The position numbers were made by a program, and so were the translations under genes. A DNA stretch of 64,000 nucleotides from Isosphaeraceae bacterium (GTDB lineage Bacteria; Planctomycetota; Planctomycetia; Isosphaerales; Isosphaeraceae): assembly GCA_026004735.1 (NCBI GenBank), contig BPJS01000001.1, positions 434,001-498,000 on the forward strand, written 5' to 3'. Of this stretch, positions 34,725 through 43,362 are shown in pieces. Within the stretch, counting starts at the first letter, position 1, and each line of letters starts with the position of its first letter. Below the pieces are notes generated by a model. It was not told where the DNA came from. It worked only from the letters and a program-made list of their open reading frames with translations, and did not search any database.

Positions 34725-35948
34725 TCACCGGGCTGGCGCGAGTCGGTAGATCCGGCCGTCGAAGGCCAGGATGTACAGTTCGCCGGCGGCGTCTTCGCCG
34801 AAGCCGGCGATATTCAGCTTCGGCTGGGCGCGGACGTCGATCAGCTCGGCCCAGGCGGTGAGCTTGCCGCCCTCTTGGCGCAGGCCCCAGATGCGGCCGG
34901 TTTCGTAATCGCCGAAGACATAGACGCCCACGAGTTCGGGCAGTCGCTGTCCGCGGTAGACGTAGCCGCCGGTGATGCTCAGGCCGTGGTCTGGGCGGTC
35001 GGGGGTTGGCGCGTGGGGGTATTCAAAGATCGGGTCGATCAGGTCGGAGCGGCGCACCGGGCGCTTCTGCGGCTTGTAGAAGCCGTGCAGTCCCTCGCGG
35101 GCGCTCCAGCCGTAGTTGCCGCCGTTGGAGATGATGTTGACCTCTTCCCAGAGGTTCTGGCCGACGTCGGCGGCCCAGAGGGTGCCGGTCAGGCGGTCGA
35201 AGCTGAATTTCCAGACGTTGCGGAGGCCGATCGCGTAGACCTCCGGCGCCCAGTTGGCGAACTTTTTGTCCCGCAGGCGGGGATTGTCTTCGGGGATGCC
35301 GTAGGGCTTGCCCTGGCTGGGCTTGTCGACGTCGATGCGGAGGATCGAACCCCACCAGTCGGTCGGGTTCTGGCCGGAGAGCAGCGGGTCGTCGGCCGCG
35401 CCGCTGTCGCCCAGGGTGATGTAGAGGTAGCCGTCGGGGCCGAACGCGATGTGCCCGCCGTTGTGGTTCGAGAAAGGGTCTGGCTCGGAGACCCAGATCC
35501 GCTCCTCGCTGCCTGGATCGGCGGCGCGGGGGTCGTCGGAGCGGACGCGGAATCGGGACACGACCGATCGCCGGCCCGTTCTTCCCTCCTGGGCTGAGTA
35601 ATAGACGAAGAACTGGCCGTTCTCCTTGTAGCGGGGATGGAAGGCGAGTCCGAGCAGCCCCTCCTCGTTGTCGGTGGCGATTTTGCGGGGCAGGTCCAGG
35701 AAGAGCCGCTTGTCCGAGGTCTGGGGGTCGTTGGGGAACGACCAGATCTTGGCGGCGTGCTGTTCGACGACGAAGAGGAGCTGAGAGCCGTCGTCCGGAT
35801 AGGCGAGCGTCACCGGCCGATCGAACCTGAGGTTGGGAAAGGCGACCTCGGTGCGGAGCCTGGGCAACTCCTGCGCGGATGCACGGCCGACCGAACCGAT
35901 CGACAGAACCACGGCGGCCAACGGCCAGAGGCGACGCAAGCAGGGCAT
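34725..35948 (-). CDS. PQQ-dependent sugar dehydrogenase-like protein (GSDH family)
   Basis: A 407-residue exported six-bladed beta-propeller; residues 1-24 are a signal peptide ending at ASAQE. Recognisable blades are RPVTLAYPDDGSQLLFVVEQ, GLLGLAFHPRYKENGQFFVY (97-116), NHNGGHIAFGPDGYLYITLG with a propeller His (163-182), LRNVWKFSFD, ADVGQNLWEEVN, GGNYGW and ITGGYVYRG. These are hallmarks of the glucose/sorbosone dehydrogenase family, which oxidises free sugars in the periplasm with PQQ. Activity and sugar specificity cannot be shown. It sits between the glycosidase-like gene and uxaA in the same orientation, with gaps of 157 and 128 bases. Confidence 0.88.
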   Translation of the reverse strand: MPCLRRLWPLAAVVLSIGSVGRASAQELPRLRTEVAFPNLRFDRPVTLAYPDDGSQLLFVVEQHAAKIWSFPNDPQTSDKRLFLDLPRKIATDNEEGLLGLAFHPRYKENGQFFVYYSAQEGRTGRRSVVSRFRVRSDDPRAADPGSEERIWVSEPDPFSNHNGGHIAFGPDGYLYITLGDSGAADDPLLSGQNPTDWWGSILRIDVDKPSQGKPYGIPEDNPRLRDKKFANWAPEVYAIGLRNVWKFSFDRLTGTLWAADVGQNLWEEVNIISNGGNYGWSAREGLHGFYKPQKRPVRRSDLIDPIFEYPHAPTPDRPDHGLSITGGYVYRGQRLPELVGVYVFGDYETGRIWGLRQEGGKLTAWAELIDVRAQPKLNIAGFGEDAAGELYILAFDGRIYRLAPAR

Positions 35949-36105
35949 GGGAGCGAGTCCTGGGTGCTGGCGAAGGCGGGCGGGCCAATCCCTGAAGGAA
36001 GGCAGGATCAGTAGATCGAAGTCGAGGCTTCGGCGTCAAACGGTCGGGCGGTAGAGGGGGGGGCGGCCGGCGATCGGCGGCAGAGGCGTCGAGGGTTGGG
36101 GGGCG

Positions 36106-37365
36106 TCAGGGGTCGGCGACGAGGACGGGTCGGTTGGCCGTGGCGGCGTTGCCGTGCGGGTCTTCGACCTCGACGAAGATCCGGTAGGCGCCGGGTTGGC
36201 GGGGTAGGCGGATCCGGGCCTGATGTGTGCCGGCCTCGAGAACGGCGCCGGCGATGACGGGCGGGGCGGCTTCACGGTCACCGCCGCCGCGGGCCTGGCC
36301 TTCGCGTCGGAGGGTCCAGGTGGTTCGTAGCGGCTCTCCCTCGGGATCGGCGGCCTGGATCGAGGCGCGGAGGGTCGCGTCGGGTGCCCGGACGGCCTGA
36401 CCGTCAATCTCCAGCGGGCCGATCGTGGGGCAGCGGTTGGCTGGGGGCTTGCCGGTCCAGCGTTCGGTGAGGAAGTCGACGGCGGCGAGGCGACGATTGC
36501 CCGGCAGCAGCAGCCCGAACCAGGTGGCCGTGGCCTCCTGCTTCCAGCCCCAGAGGAAGGCGTAGGAGCCGAGGCAGAGCGGCTGATCGCGGACGGCGTG
36601 GTCATAGGCATGGGCGTAGGCGGCGACTTTTTCGGTGCTGGTCGGCTCGACCGGTGCGCCCCAGTCGGTTTTGGGCGACTCCCACCAGCCGGCCGGTCCG
36701 AATTCGGTCAGCAGGTAGGGGCGGGTTCCGCCGGCCTGGGCGTAGCGCTGGGGCAGGCTGGCCGCGCCGGCGTAGCTGTTGACGCCGACGATGTCGATCG
36801 ACGGGCAGAGCCGTTCGATTGCCTGGAGCTTGGCGCCGTTCTGGCCGAGTTCGGCGATGACGGTCATCGTTGGGTGGTTGGGGTCGATCTGCTTGACGAG
36901 CTGGGCTAGCTCCTCGATGTGCTGCCAGATGCGTTCGTCGCGGCCGTCGCCTTCCATTTCGTTGCCTAAGGCCCAGACCAGCAGCGCGGGGTGATCCTTG
37001 TGCGCGGTGACGACCTGGCGGACCAGCTCGCGTTGGCGGTTCAGGGCGGCCGGGTCGCCGTAGTCGAAGCCGTGCCGGGCATGGCCCAGCCAGATGCCGG
37101 CGCAGACGGTCAGGCCGAGCTGGTGGGCTTCGTCGAGCCGCTGACCGAGGTTGTCGGAGCCCCAGGTACGCATCGAGTTGGCACCGGCCCGGGCGGCGGC
37201 AGCGAGCGAGCCGCCGTCCACCCCGACGCCGCGAACGAAGTATGGCTGACCGTCGCGGAGCAGACGGAATCCGTTCCGGGCATCGCCGTCGATCCGCACC
37301 GTCTGGGCCAAGACCCAAGACGGGAGCAGCACGAGCAGAGAGACGAGCCGTAGGTGCAAAGTCAT
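36106..37365 (-). CDS. Exported GH2-like (beta-glycosidase TIM barrel) protein
   Basis: A 419-residue secreted protein with a signal peptide (1-20, ending VLAQ). It has the shape of a GH2/GH5-type TIM barrel: GQPYFVRGVGVDGG (39-52), NSMRTWG, GLTVCAGIWLGH, LVWALGNEMEGDG with the probable acid/base Glu (130-142), NSYAGAASLPQRY, and LLTEFGPAGWW with the probable nucleophile Glu (about 215-225). The C-terminal 120 residues form a beta-sandwich (Ig-like) domain. Both expected Glu residues are present, so it may be active; the substrate is unknown. Its start shares four bases (ATGA) with the end of a small exported-protein gene, so the two are coupled. Confidence 0.82.
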   Translation of the reverse strand: MTLHLRLVSLLVLLPSWVLAQTVRIDGDARNGFRLLRDGQPYFVRGVGVDGGSLAAAARAGANSMRTWGSDNLGQRLDEAHQLGLTVCAGIWLGHARHGFDYGDPAALNRQRELVRQVVTAHKDHPALLVWALGNEMEGDGRDERIWQHIEELAQLVKQIDPNHPTMTVIAELGQNGAKLQAIERLCPSIDIVGVNSYAGAASLPQRYAQAGGTRPYLLTEFGPAGWWESPKTDWGAPVEPTSTEKVAAYAHAYDHAVRDQPLCLGSYAFLWGWKQEATATWFGLLLPGNRRLAAVDFLTERWTGKPPANRCPTIGPLEIDGQAVRAPDATLRASIQAADPEGEPLRTTWTLRREGQARGGGDREAAPPVIAGAVLEAGTHQARIRLPRQPGAYRIFVEVEDPHGNAATANRPVLVADP

Positions 37366-37709
37366 GGTTCAAACCAGCGTCGGAGGAATCCGCGGGGCGC
37401 GCGGGTGGCTGGGGGCAGGGCGGGGCGAGGCAGCGGGGCCGGGGCGTTGAAGATCGGCGAATAGGCCATCGAGGGGCCGGTCCCCCAGTCGTCGAACCCC
37501 GGGAGGCCCAGCGCGACGTAATATCCCCGGCGCCCGGTCGGGCCGATGTCGGCATAGCTCTGCCCGGCGAAGTCGCGGTATTCCCGATACCGCGGCCAGC
37601 TCCATCCCACACCCTGACCGCCGCCGGCAACGAGCTGAGCGCGGGCGTTCGAGGCGCAGAAGATCATGATCAGGATCGGCGCGATCCGCAGGGTTTGTCG
37701 GAACGTCAT
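37362..37709 (-). CDS. Small exported protein of unknown function
   Basis: A 115-residue protein beginning with a signal peptide (TLRIAPILIMIFCASNARAQ, cleavage after ARA). The mature part is short, aromatic-rich and Pro-rich (SWPRYREYRDFAGQSYADIG, then repeated Pro) and ends in FLRRWFEP. No domain is recognised. It overlaps the start of the GH2-like gene by four bases (ATGA), so it is likely expressed with it as the first gene of the pair. The start was chosen as the ATG just before the signal peptide; the longer open frame upstream is a shadow of the DUF4432 gene. Confidence 0.6.
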   Translation of the reverse strand: MTFRQTLRIAPILIMIFCASNARAQLVAGGGQGVGWSWPRYREYRDFAGQSYADIGPTGRRGYYVALGLPGFDDWGTGPSMAYSPIFNAPAPLPRPALPPATRAPRGFLRRWFEP

Positions 37710-37869
37710 GGAAGCCCCGGGGGGTCGAGCTGGAACCGAGCGGCGATGGGCGTCCTGATCGCGCTGGTTGGGGAAGCGATTGGGGACCGAGGCTCCGCCC
37801 CACGGACATGTTATCGCCGGGCTGGGGGCTCGGTCAGGAGGCGAGGATGGGTCTGGGTTGGGGGGCAGG

Positions 37870-39042
37870 TCACACAAACGGCGCGACCGGTTTGGAGTGA
37901 ATCCGCGGGGAGCCGGCGCGTTGCTGGAGGGCCTGGGCCTCGGCCTCGATGGTTGCGACCGCTTCGGGTGAGTCGAGGACTTCGAGGATCGTCTCGGCGA
38001 CGTAGGACCCACCTGGTGGCAGGCTGACGACGCGCCCGCGTGTGGCCTCGACGGGCCGGGGGTTGGGGAAATTGACCGCTGGCTCCAGACCGGTGACGTA
38101 GCCCTCGCGTAGGCCTTGTGTGGACTTCCAGAGGGTGAAGCAGGGCAACTGCCGAACGTCGAAGCGGAGGGCGACGCCCTTGGTGCCGGCCTGGTTGCGA
38201 AGCAGGGCCACGGTGCGGCCGTCGGGGCCGGCAGCCAGGCGAAACAGGTAGACCTGTTCGGCGAAGCCGGGAGTGGGTCCATCGTAGACGTCGAAGTGGT
38301 CGATGCCTTCGGCCGCCCGCGCGTCGCGTGGGCACATCTCGGCGATCGGAGCCACGAAGCGCGAGCCGGCTTCCAGGTGGGGCGGGCCGAAATTCCAATG
38401 GTAGAGAAGCTGGAACTCGGACGGGGTGTCGTGGCGGTTGGTGATTTCGTCGCGGACGACCAGCCGGTTCGAGCCGGGGGTGGTCGAGATCCGCGCGGTG
38501 AGCCGCAACTGGGCGAAGAACAGTTCGGCCTCGTCGACCTGGCCCTCGACGCTGAGGGTGTGTGGTGGGGCCTCGTCGACGTGCACCGTGACCGAGTGGG
38601 CCGGGATGGTGGCGATCCGGCCGTGGAGGGTATGGATCAGGCGTCCGGCTTGGTCGAAGACGGGCGGGCCGTTGGACTCCAGTCCGCAGCGGGCCAGCAG
38701 TTCGTCGAATCCCCGCAGCCAGCCTAGGCCGCCGCGCGCCGACAGGTCCACCAGTGCCGGATGAACTGGCCCATCGACGACGGGTGAGCGCCAGCCGACC
38801 CGGTCGCCGCCGAGGCGGGCCGCCCAGAGGCCGAAGCCGCGGGTCGGGACGACGTCGAAGGCCAGCCGGCCGTTGTCGACGCGGAGCCGGTCGACGCCCG
38901 CGCGGCGTCCTCCGCGAAGCGTTTCGAACAGAATCGACCAGTCCGCGCCCGGCTCGGTCGGTTGACCGAGGTCCGCGGGCCGGAGCGTGAAACCAGGCCG
39001 GGCGACGCCGGTCTCGACGTCGAGCAGCGTAAACGATGGCAT
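37870..39042 (-). CDS. Aldose 1-epimerase-like protein (DUF4432 family)
   Basis: A 390-residue cytoplasmic protein with the galactose mutarotase-like fold. Seen: LRVDNGRLAFDVVPTRGFGL (53-72), the SPVVDGP segment, LLARCGLESNG, LHGRIATIPAHSVTV with a His and Glu in catalytic-like positions, VVRDEITNRHD (189-199), LLYHWNFGPP (206-215), and LPCFTLWKSTQGLREGYVTG near the end. DUF4432 proteins bind sugars or sugar acids and are often encoded with carbohydrate-catabolic genes, as here. The precise reaction is not established. Nothing obviously broken is seen. It is the first of a run of minus-strand carbohydrate genes. Confidence 0.82.
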   Translation of the reverse strand: MPSFTLLDVETGVARPGFTLRPADLGQPTEPGADWSILFETLRGGRRAGVDRLRVDNGRLAFDVVPTRGFGLWAARLGGDRVGWRSPVVDGPVHPALVDLSARGGLGWLRGFDELLARCGLESNGPPVFDQAGRLIHTLHGRIATIPAHSVTVHVDEAPPHTLSVEGQVDEAELFFAQLRLTARISTTPGSNRLVVRDEITNRHDTPSEFQLLYHWNFGPPHLEAGSRFVAPIAEMCPRDARAAEGIDHFDVYDGPTPGFAEQVYLFRLAAGPDGRTVALLRNQAGTKGVALRFDVRQLPCFTLWKSTQGLREGYVTGLEPAVNFPNPRPVEATRGRVVSLPPGGSYVAETILEVLDSPEAVATIEAEAQALQQRAGSPRIHSKPVAPFV

Positions 39043-39265
39043 GACCCGATCCCCCGTCAGGCGATCCCCTCACTGGGGGCGTGCATCCCAGACGTCGCCG
39101 AGCATACGGCGCCACCGGGCCAGAGGCCAGAGGCCCCGAGGCGTGGGGAATGATTTGACGGGGCCGCGTGGCGGCCCTAGTCTGATCAAACCGGCCGTGC
39201 GTGCACGGGTCCGGTCCCGCCTGAACGTCTCTCCCCTGATCGATCCTCCACGGAGGCCCGCCCCG

Positions 39266-40309
39266 ATGACCCCTTCCGCCCCTGGCTCTCCTGGCCGAGA
39301 CCGCTGCCTGGATCTGTCCCGCCGCGATTTTCTCAAGCATGCGGGCGCCGCAGCGGCCGTGCCCCTGATCCGACCGGCACGAACCATTCTGGGTCAGGAA
39401 CGGGTCGGCCCCACGCCCACCGATCCGGCCGAAACCGCTGTCGCCCGCTTTTACAAAACGCTGACCAAAGAACAGCGCGAGACGATCGCCTTCCCGTTCG
39501 ACCACCCCAAGCGCTCCCAGGTCAACAACAACTGGGCGATTGTCAAGCCGACCATCGGCGACCTGTCGCCGGAGCAGCAGGCCCTCTGCCGCGAGATCAT
39601 GCGGGGCCTGTGCAGCGAGGACGGCTTCGAACGGTTCATGAAGCAGATGGAGGAGGATTACGGCGGCTTCGAGTCGTACCATGTGGCGGTTTTCGGAGAG
39701 CCCGGCACCGACAAGCCGTTTGAGTGGGTCCTGAGCGGCCGGCACGACACGCTCCGCGCCGATGGCAATAGCGTCGAGGGGGTCGCCTTCGGCGGTCCGA
39801 TCTTCTACGGCCACGACCCGACCGGGACCGGCAACGACGACCCGGAACACACCGGCAACGTCTGGTGGTACCAAGGCCGGCAGGCCAACGAGATCTTCCT
39901 CTCGCTGGACCAGGAGCAGCAGAAGCGGGCGCTACATGACACCCGCGAACCGGACGCGCCCCGCACCATTCGCCTCAAGGGTCAGGAGATCCACTCCGTG
40001 CCTGGGCTGCCGGTCGCGGAACTCGACGACGAGCGTAAGCAGATGGTCCGCAGGCTGATCACCGATATGCTTTCGCCGTTCCGGGGACCTGACGCTGCGG
40101 AAGTGCTGGCCTGCCTGGACGCGGCGGGCGGCGTCGACGCCCTGCGGCTGACCTATTACAAGGATGGCGATATCGGGAACGACCGGACCTGGGACATCTG
40201 GAAGGTTGAGGGGCCGGCCTTTGCGTGGTACTTCCACGGCTCGCCCCACGTCCACACTTGGCTGCATGTGGCCCGTGCGGCCGAATATCAGAGGCCAGCC
40301 GGGGGCTGA
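39266..40309 (+). CDS. Tat-exported DUF3500 protein
   Basis: A 347-residue protein whose N-terminus carries a twin-arginine signal, LSRRDFLKHAG (18-28), followed by an Ala-rich hydrophobic stretch. It is therefore exported folded, possibly with a bound metal or cofactor. The mature part agrees with DUF3500: ARFYKTLTKEQRETIAFPFD (60-79), NNWAIV, an acidic SRHDTLR-like region, FGGPIFYGHDPTG (about 172-184), and the end FHGSPHVHTWLHV with three His. The His-rich motifs suggest metal binding; the family has no settled function. CGGAGG sits about 10 bases before the ATG. Confidence 0.85.
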   Translation: MTPSAPGSPGRDRCLDLSRRDFLKHAGAAAAVPLIRPARTILGQERVGPTPTDPAETAVARFYKTLTKEQRETIAFPFDHPKRSQVNNNWAIVKPTIGDLSPEQQALCREIMRGLCSEDGFERFMKQMEEDYGGFESYHVAVFGEPGTDKPFEWVLSGRHDTLRADGNSVEGVAFGGPIFYGHDPTGTGNDDPEHTGNVWWYQGRQANEIFLSLDQEQQKRALHDTREPDAPRTIRLKGQEIHSVPGLPVAELDDERKQMVRRLITDMLSPFRGPDAAEVLACLDAAGGVDALRLTYYKDGDIGNDRTWDIWKVEGPAFAWYFHGSPHVHTWLHVARAAEYQRPAGG

Positions 40310-40422
40310 GGCCCCGAGCCGATCCGCAACTGCCGCCACGGCCGCGCCCGGCGTCGAGTCGTTGACCGCCCGAGCGCGGCCGAAGCCTGCGCTGCGCTGG
40401 GAAATCGGGGCGAGGGGTCCGC

Positions 40423-40848
40423 TTACTGTTCCTTCGAGGCCGCGGGTTTCTTGGTCAGCTCGAAGAGGAAGGACATGGGAAAATTGTTGACGAACTGCTT
40501 GGGCCGCCCGGTCTGATCATCGCCGAAGCAGATCAGGAGTTTGCCATTTTCAAACTTGTAGATTCCTGGTGCCTTGTAACCCGGCGCCTCGGGCGAGTCG
40601 GCGGTTGCTTCGAGGTCGATCGTGGCGAGTTGATCCTCCTGTCCCAGGGTGATGAGGATCTTGTATTCCCGGGTAGGGGTTTTCAGGGTGAGGCGGTTGC
40701 CCTCGAAGGTCCAGGTGCTTTGGCCGCTCTCGTCGACGGAGATCCAGGTACCCTGGAAGGCGTCGAGGGGGTTGGCGGCCTTGGGGTCTTCGAGATGGGC
40801 AACCGGGGCCAGGGCGAGGGCGGCGATCCAGGCGAGTGAACCGATCAT
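40423..40848 (-). CDS. TIGR03067-family small exported protein
   Basis: A 141-residue protein with a short N-terminal hydrophobic signal (SLAWIAALALAPVAH) and a lipocalin-like beta domain of the TIGR03067 type, which is expanded in planctomycetes. Family features are NPLDAFQGTWISVDESG (26-42), FEGNRLTLKT (49-58), GIYKFENGKLLICFGDD (95-111) and GRPKQF, then a strand with FELTKK. These proteins are of unknown function. It starts inside the P-type ATPase stop (four-base ATGA overlap), so it is translated with the ATPase. Confidence 0.85.
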   Translation of the reverse strand: MIGSLAWIAALALAPVAHLEDPKAANPLDAFQGTWISVDESGQSTWTFEGNRLTLKTPTREYKILITLGQEDQLATIDLEATADSPEAPGYKAPGIYKFENGKLLICFGDDQTGRPKQFVNNFPMSFLFELTKKPAASKEQ

Positions 40849-43046
40849 CGGTCAGGGAACTCCGGGACGTTGGGGGGCGGGGGAGAAGAGGACTGGGGTT
40901 GTGAGCGATCGGCGTTGATCGTCGGGGTGTGAAGCAGGCGCAGGGCGTTGGCCACGACGATCAGGCTGACGCCGAGGTCGGCCAGGATGGCCGTCCAGAG
41001 GTTGGCCCAGCCGACGATCGCCAGGGCGAGGAAGATCAGTTTGGCGGTGACGGCCAGGGCGATGTTGGCGCGGATGATGGCCCGGGTGCGGCGGCTGTGC
41101 CGGACCAGCCAGGGCAGGCCGCTGAGGTCGTCGCCCATCAGGACGATGTCGGCGGCCTCGAGGGCGGCGCCGCTGGAGATGCCGCCCAGAGAGATGCTGA
41201 CCGGCGCGGCGGCCAAGGCGGGCGCGTCGTTGACCCCGTCGCCGACCATGCCCACCGGTCCGCGCTGGGCGTTGAGGCGGCGGATCACCTCGGCCTTCTG
41301 CTCGGGTAGCAGGCCGGCGTAGACGTTGCGGATTCCGAGTTCGCGGGCCAGGGCGGCGGCGGTGGCGGGGTTGTCGCCGGTGAGCATGACGGACTCGATG
41401 CCGAGCTGGTGAAGGTCGGCCAAGGTGGCGGCGGCCTCGGGCCGGGGCCGATCGGCTAGCCGCAGCCAGCCCAACGGCTGGCCGACGGCGGTGACGGCGA
41501 CCGAAGTGCCGGCCTGGGTTTCGGCGGCGCCGAGCGGTCCGTGGAGGCGTGGCTCGCAGACGCCGGCCTCGTGCAGGTAGCGGTGGCTGCCGACGTGGTA
41601 TTCGGTGGCGTCGATCCGTGCCGACGCGCCGAGCCCCGGGACGGCGCGGTAGTCGTCGGCCCGGGGGACGTCCAGTTGCATCTTGCGGGCGTGCCGGGCG
41701 ATGGCCCGGCCGACGACGTGGCCGCCGCGATCGCCCACGGCGGCCGCCATTCGGACCACGTCGTGAGCGGCTCGGCCGTCAATGGGGGTCACCTCGACCA
41801 CGTCCGGCTCGCCGAGCGTCAGGGTCCCCGTCTTGTCGAAGGCCAAGGCCCGTAGCCGTCCGACGGCCTCCAGGTGTTCTCCGCCCTTGATCAGGATCCC
41901 CCGCCGCGACGCGGCCGCCAGAGCGGCCACGACGGCCACCGGCGTGGCAATCACCAGCGCGCACGGGCAGGCGATGATCAGGACGACCAGACCTTGGTGG
42001 AACCACCACCGCGGGTCGCCGCCCAGGAACAGCGGCGGACCGATCATCACGGCCGCTGCCAGCACGATGACCAGCGGGGTGTACACGGCGGCGAACCGCT
42101 CGACGGTGCGCTCGATCGGAGTCCGCCCACGCTGAGCGGCGCGGACCTGCTCGGCCATCCGCGCCACCAGCGACCGGCCTGGGGCCTGCTCCACCTCGAC
42201 TTCGAGAGCGCCTTCGCCGTTGACGGTCCCGGCGTAGACCGGGTCGCCGACCTCGCGGAGCACGGGGACCGACTCGCCGGTGATCGAGCGTTGATCGACG
42301 GCAGATCGCCCGGCGGCGACCCGCCCATCGGCCGGAATCCGCGCTCCGGGGCGTACCAGAACCCGATCGCCCACCGCCAGGCTGGCTGCCGCAACCGGCC
42401 GCGGCGTTCCGTCCGGCCCAATCCGATCGGCCTGCTCGGGCGCCACTTCGAGCAACGCCCGCACCGCCTGACGCGCTCGCTCCAGGCTCATCGCCTCCAG
42501 GGCCTCCGACAGCCCAAACAGGAACGCGACCATCGCGCCTTCGTCCCACTGGCCTAAGGCGACGGCGCCCAGGATGGCCAGTCCCATCAGCACGTGGATG
42601 TCGAACCGCAGCCGCCGCAGACTGCGGACTGCCCGAGGCACGATGGTCACCGCCGCGACGGCCAACGGTACGGCAAACGCGCCCCGAACCACACCCACCG
42701 GCCCACCCACCCAAGCCAGGACGTGCCCGACAGCAACCGCCACGCCCGAAACCGCCACCGGCAGCCAGCGCCGCCACCATGCGGGGCGTTCAACGGCCCC
42801 GGGTGCCCCCGCGCAGCAGCCGCAGCCGGCCTCAACCACCCGAACTGAGAAGCCGGTCTGCGCACGCAGCCGCTCGGCCAGCGATTCGGGCGTGGCCCGA
42901 GCCGGGTCGTAGTCGATCCGCACCTGCCCAGCCGTGTAGTCAACGTCCAGGGCCTGGACCCCACCTGCTCCCTCCAAGGCCGCGCGGATCGGCACCGCCT
43001 CGGTCGGGCAATCCAGCTCTTCGACCTGAAACGTCACGCGTGCCAC
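40845..43046 (-). CDS. Heavy-metal P1B-type ATPase (Zn/Cd/Pb export type)
   Basis: A 733-residue inner-membrane metal-efflux pump. A single N-terminal HMA-type domain has a DCPTE variant (12-16) instead of CxxC, then a CGCC cluster (75-78). Eight membrane segments follow, with the metal-binding CPC in CPCALVIATP. Catalytic motifs are complete: TGES actuator (ITGESVPV), DKTGTLT phosphorylation site, and GDGVNDAPALAAA hinge. The last membrane helix contains ADLGVSLIVVANALRLL, whose Asp is typical of the Zn/Cd/Pb subgroup rather than copper pumps. Codons are strongly GC-rich. It overlaps the TIGR03067 gene downstream, and its upstream 316-base region may hold a metal-responsive promoter. Confidence 0.92.
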   Translation of the reverse strand: MARVTFQVEELDCPTEAVPIRAALEGAGGVQALDVDYTAGQVRIDYDPARATPESLAERLRAQTGFSVRVVEAGCGCCAGAPGAVERPAWWRRWLPVAVSGVAVAVGHVLAWVGGPVGVVRGAFAVPLAVAAVTIVPRAVRSLRRLRFDIHVLMGLAILGAVALGQWDEGAMVAFLFGLSEALEAMSLERARQAVRALLEVAPEQADRIGPDGTPRPVAAASLAVGDRVLVRPGARIPADGRVAAGRSAVDQRSITGESVPVLREVGDPVYAGTVNGEGALEVEVEQAPGRSLVARMAEQVRAAQRGRTPIERTVERFAAVYTPLVIVLAAAVMIGPPLFLGGDPRWWFHQGLVVLIIACPCALVIATPVAVVAALAAASRRGILIKGGEHLEAVGRLRALAFDKTGTLTLGEPDVVEVTPIDGRAAHDVVRMAAAVGDRGGHVVGRAIARHARKMQLDVPRADDYRAVPGLGASARIDATEYHVGSHRYLHEAGVCEPRLHGPLGAAETQAGTSVAVTAVGQPLGWLRLADRPRPEAAATLADLHQLGIESVMLTGDNPATAAALARELGIRNVYAGLLPEQKAEVIRRLNAQRGPVGMVGDGVNDAPALAAAPVSISLGGISSGAALEAADIVLMGDDLSGLPWLVRHSRRTRAIIRANIALAVTAKLIFLALAIVGWANLWTAILADLGVSLIVVANALRLLHTPTINADRSQPQSSSPPPPNVPEFPDR

Positions 43047-43362
43047 CGGCGGATTCCTCGCGAGGCCCCAGCGGTCCGCTGGGCAGTCAGGCAGGGGGGA
43101 AGGGACACGTCAGCGCCTCAGCCGCCGGATTCCGGCCCAGAGCCCCGATCCACGGCGCAGCGGTCTGGGTCGGACGCGTTCGACCGACCCCGGGGAGTCG
43201 AAGGCTTCTGAAGCCGTCAGGCCGTTCGATCATGCGCGCTGTCCGTCGGTCCGCACACCCGCGGAGGTCAAGGCGCGGGCGTTGGGGCGGGTCGGTCGGG
43301 CGCAGGCCCCGATCCGGTCCCACGGCAAGCCCGGCCGCAGAGCCGGGCAGGAGCCACGCTTA
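43047..43362. other. Region upstream of the metal ATPase
   Basis: Just over 300 bases between the ATPase start and the stop of the GT87-like gene, both on the minus strand. No gene is convincing here. It contains one clear 7-bp hairpin (listed separately). I did not recognise a metal-regulator operator. Confidence 0.4.
43167..43190 (-). terminator. Hairpin downstream of the GT87-like gene
   Basis: GGGTCGG and CCGACCC form a perfect 7-bp stem around a 10-base loop, about 170 bases after the GT87-like stop in its direction of transcription. There is no T tail. It might end that transcript or lie in the ATPase leader. Confidence 0.3.

Noticed and set aside
37811..39874. 687-residue minus-strand frame crossing the DUF4432 and DUF3500 genes
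   Set aside because: Covers two well-supported genes in other frames and has low-complexity Arg/Pro content.
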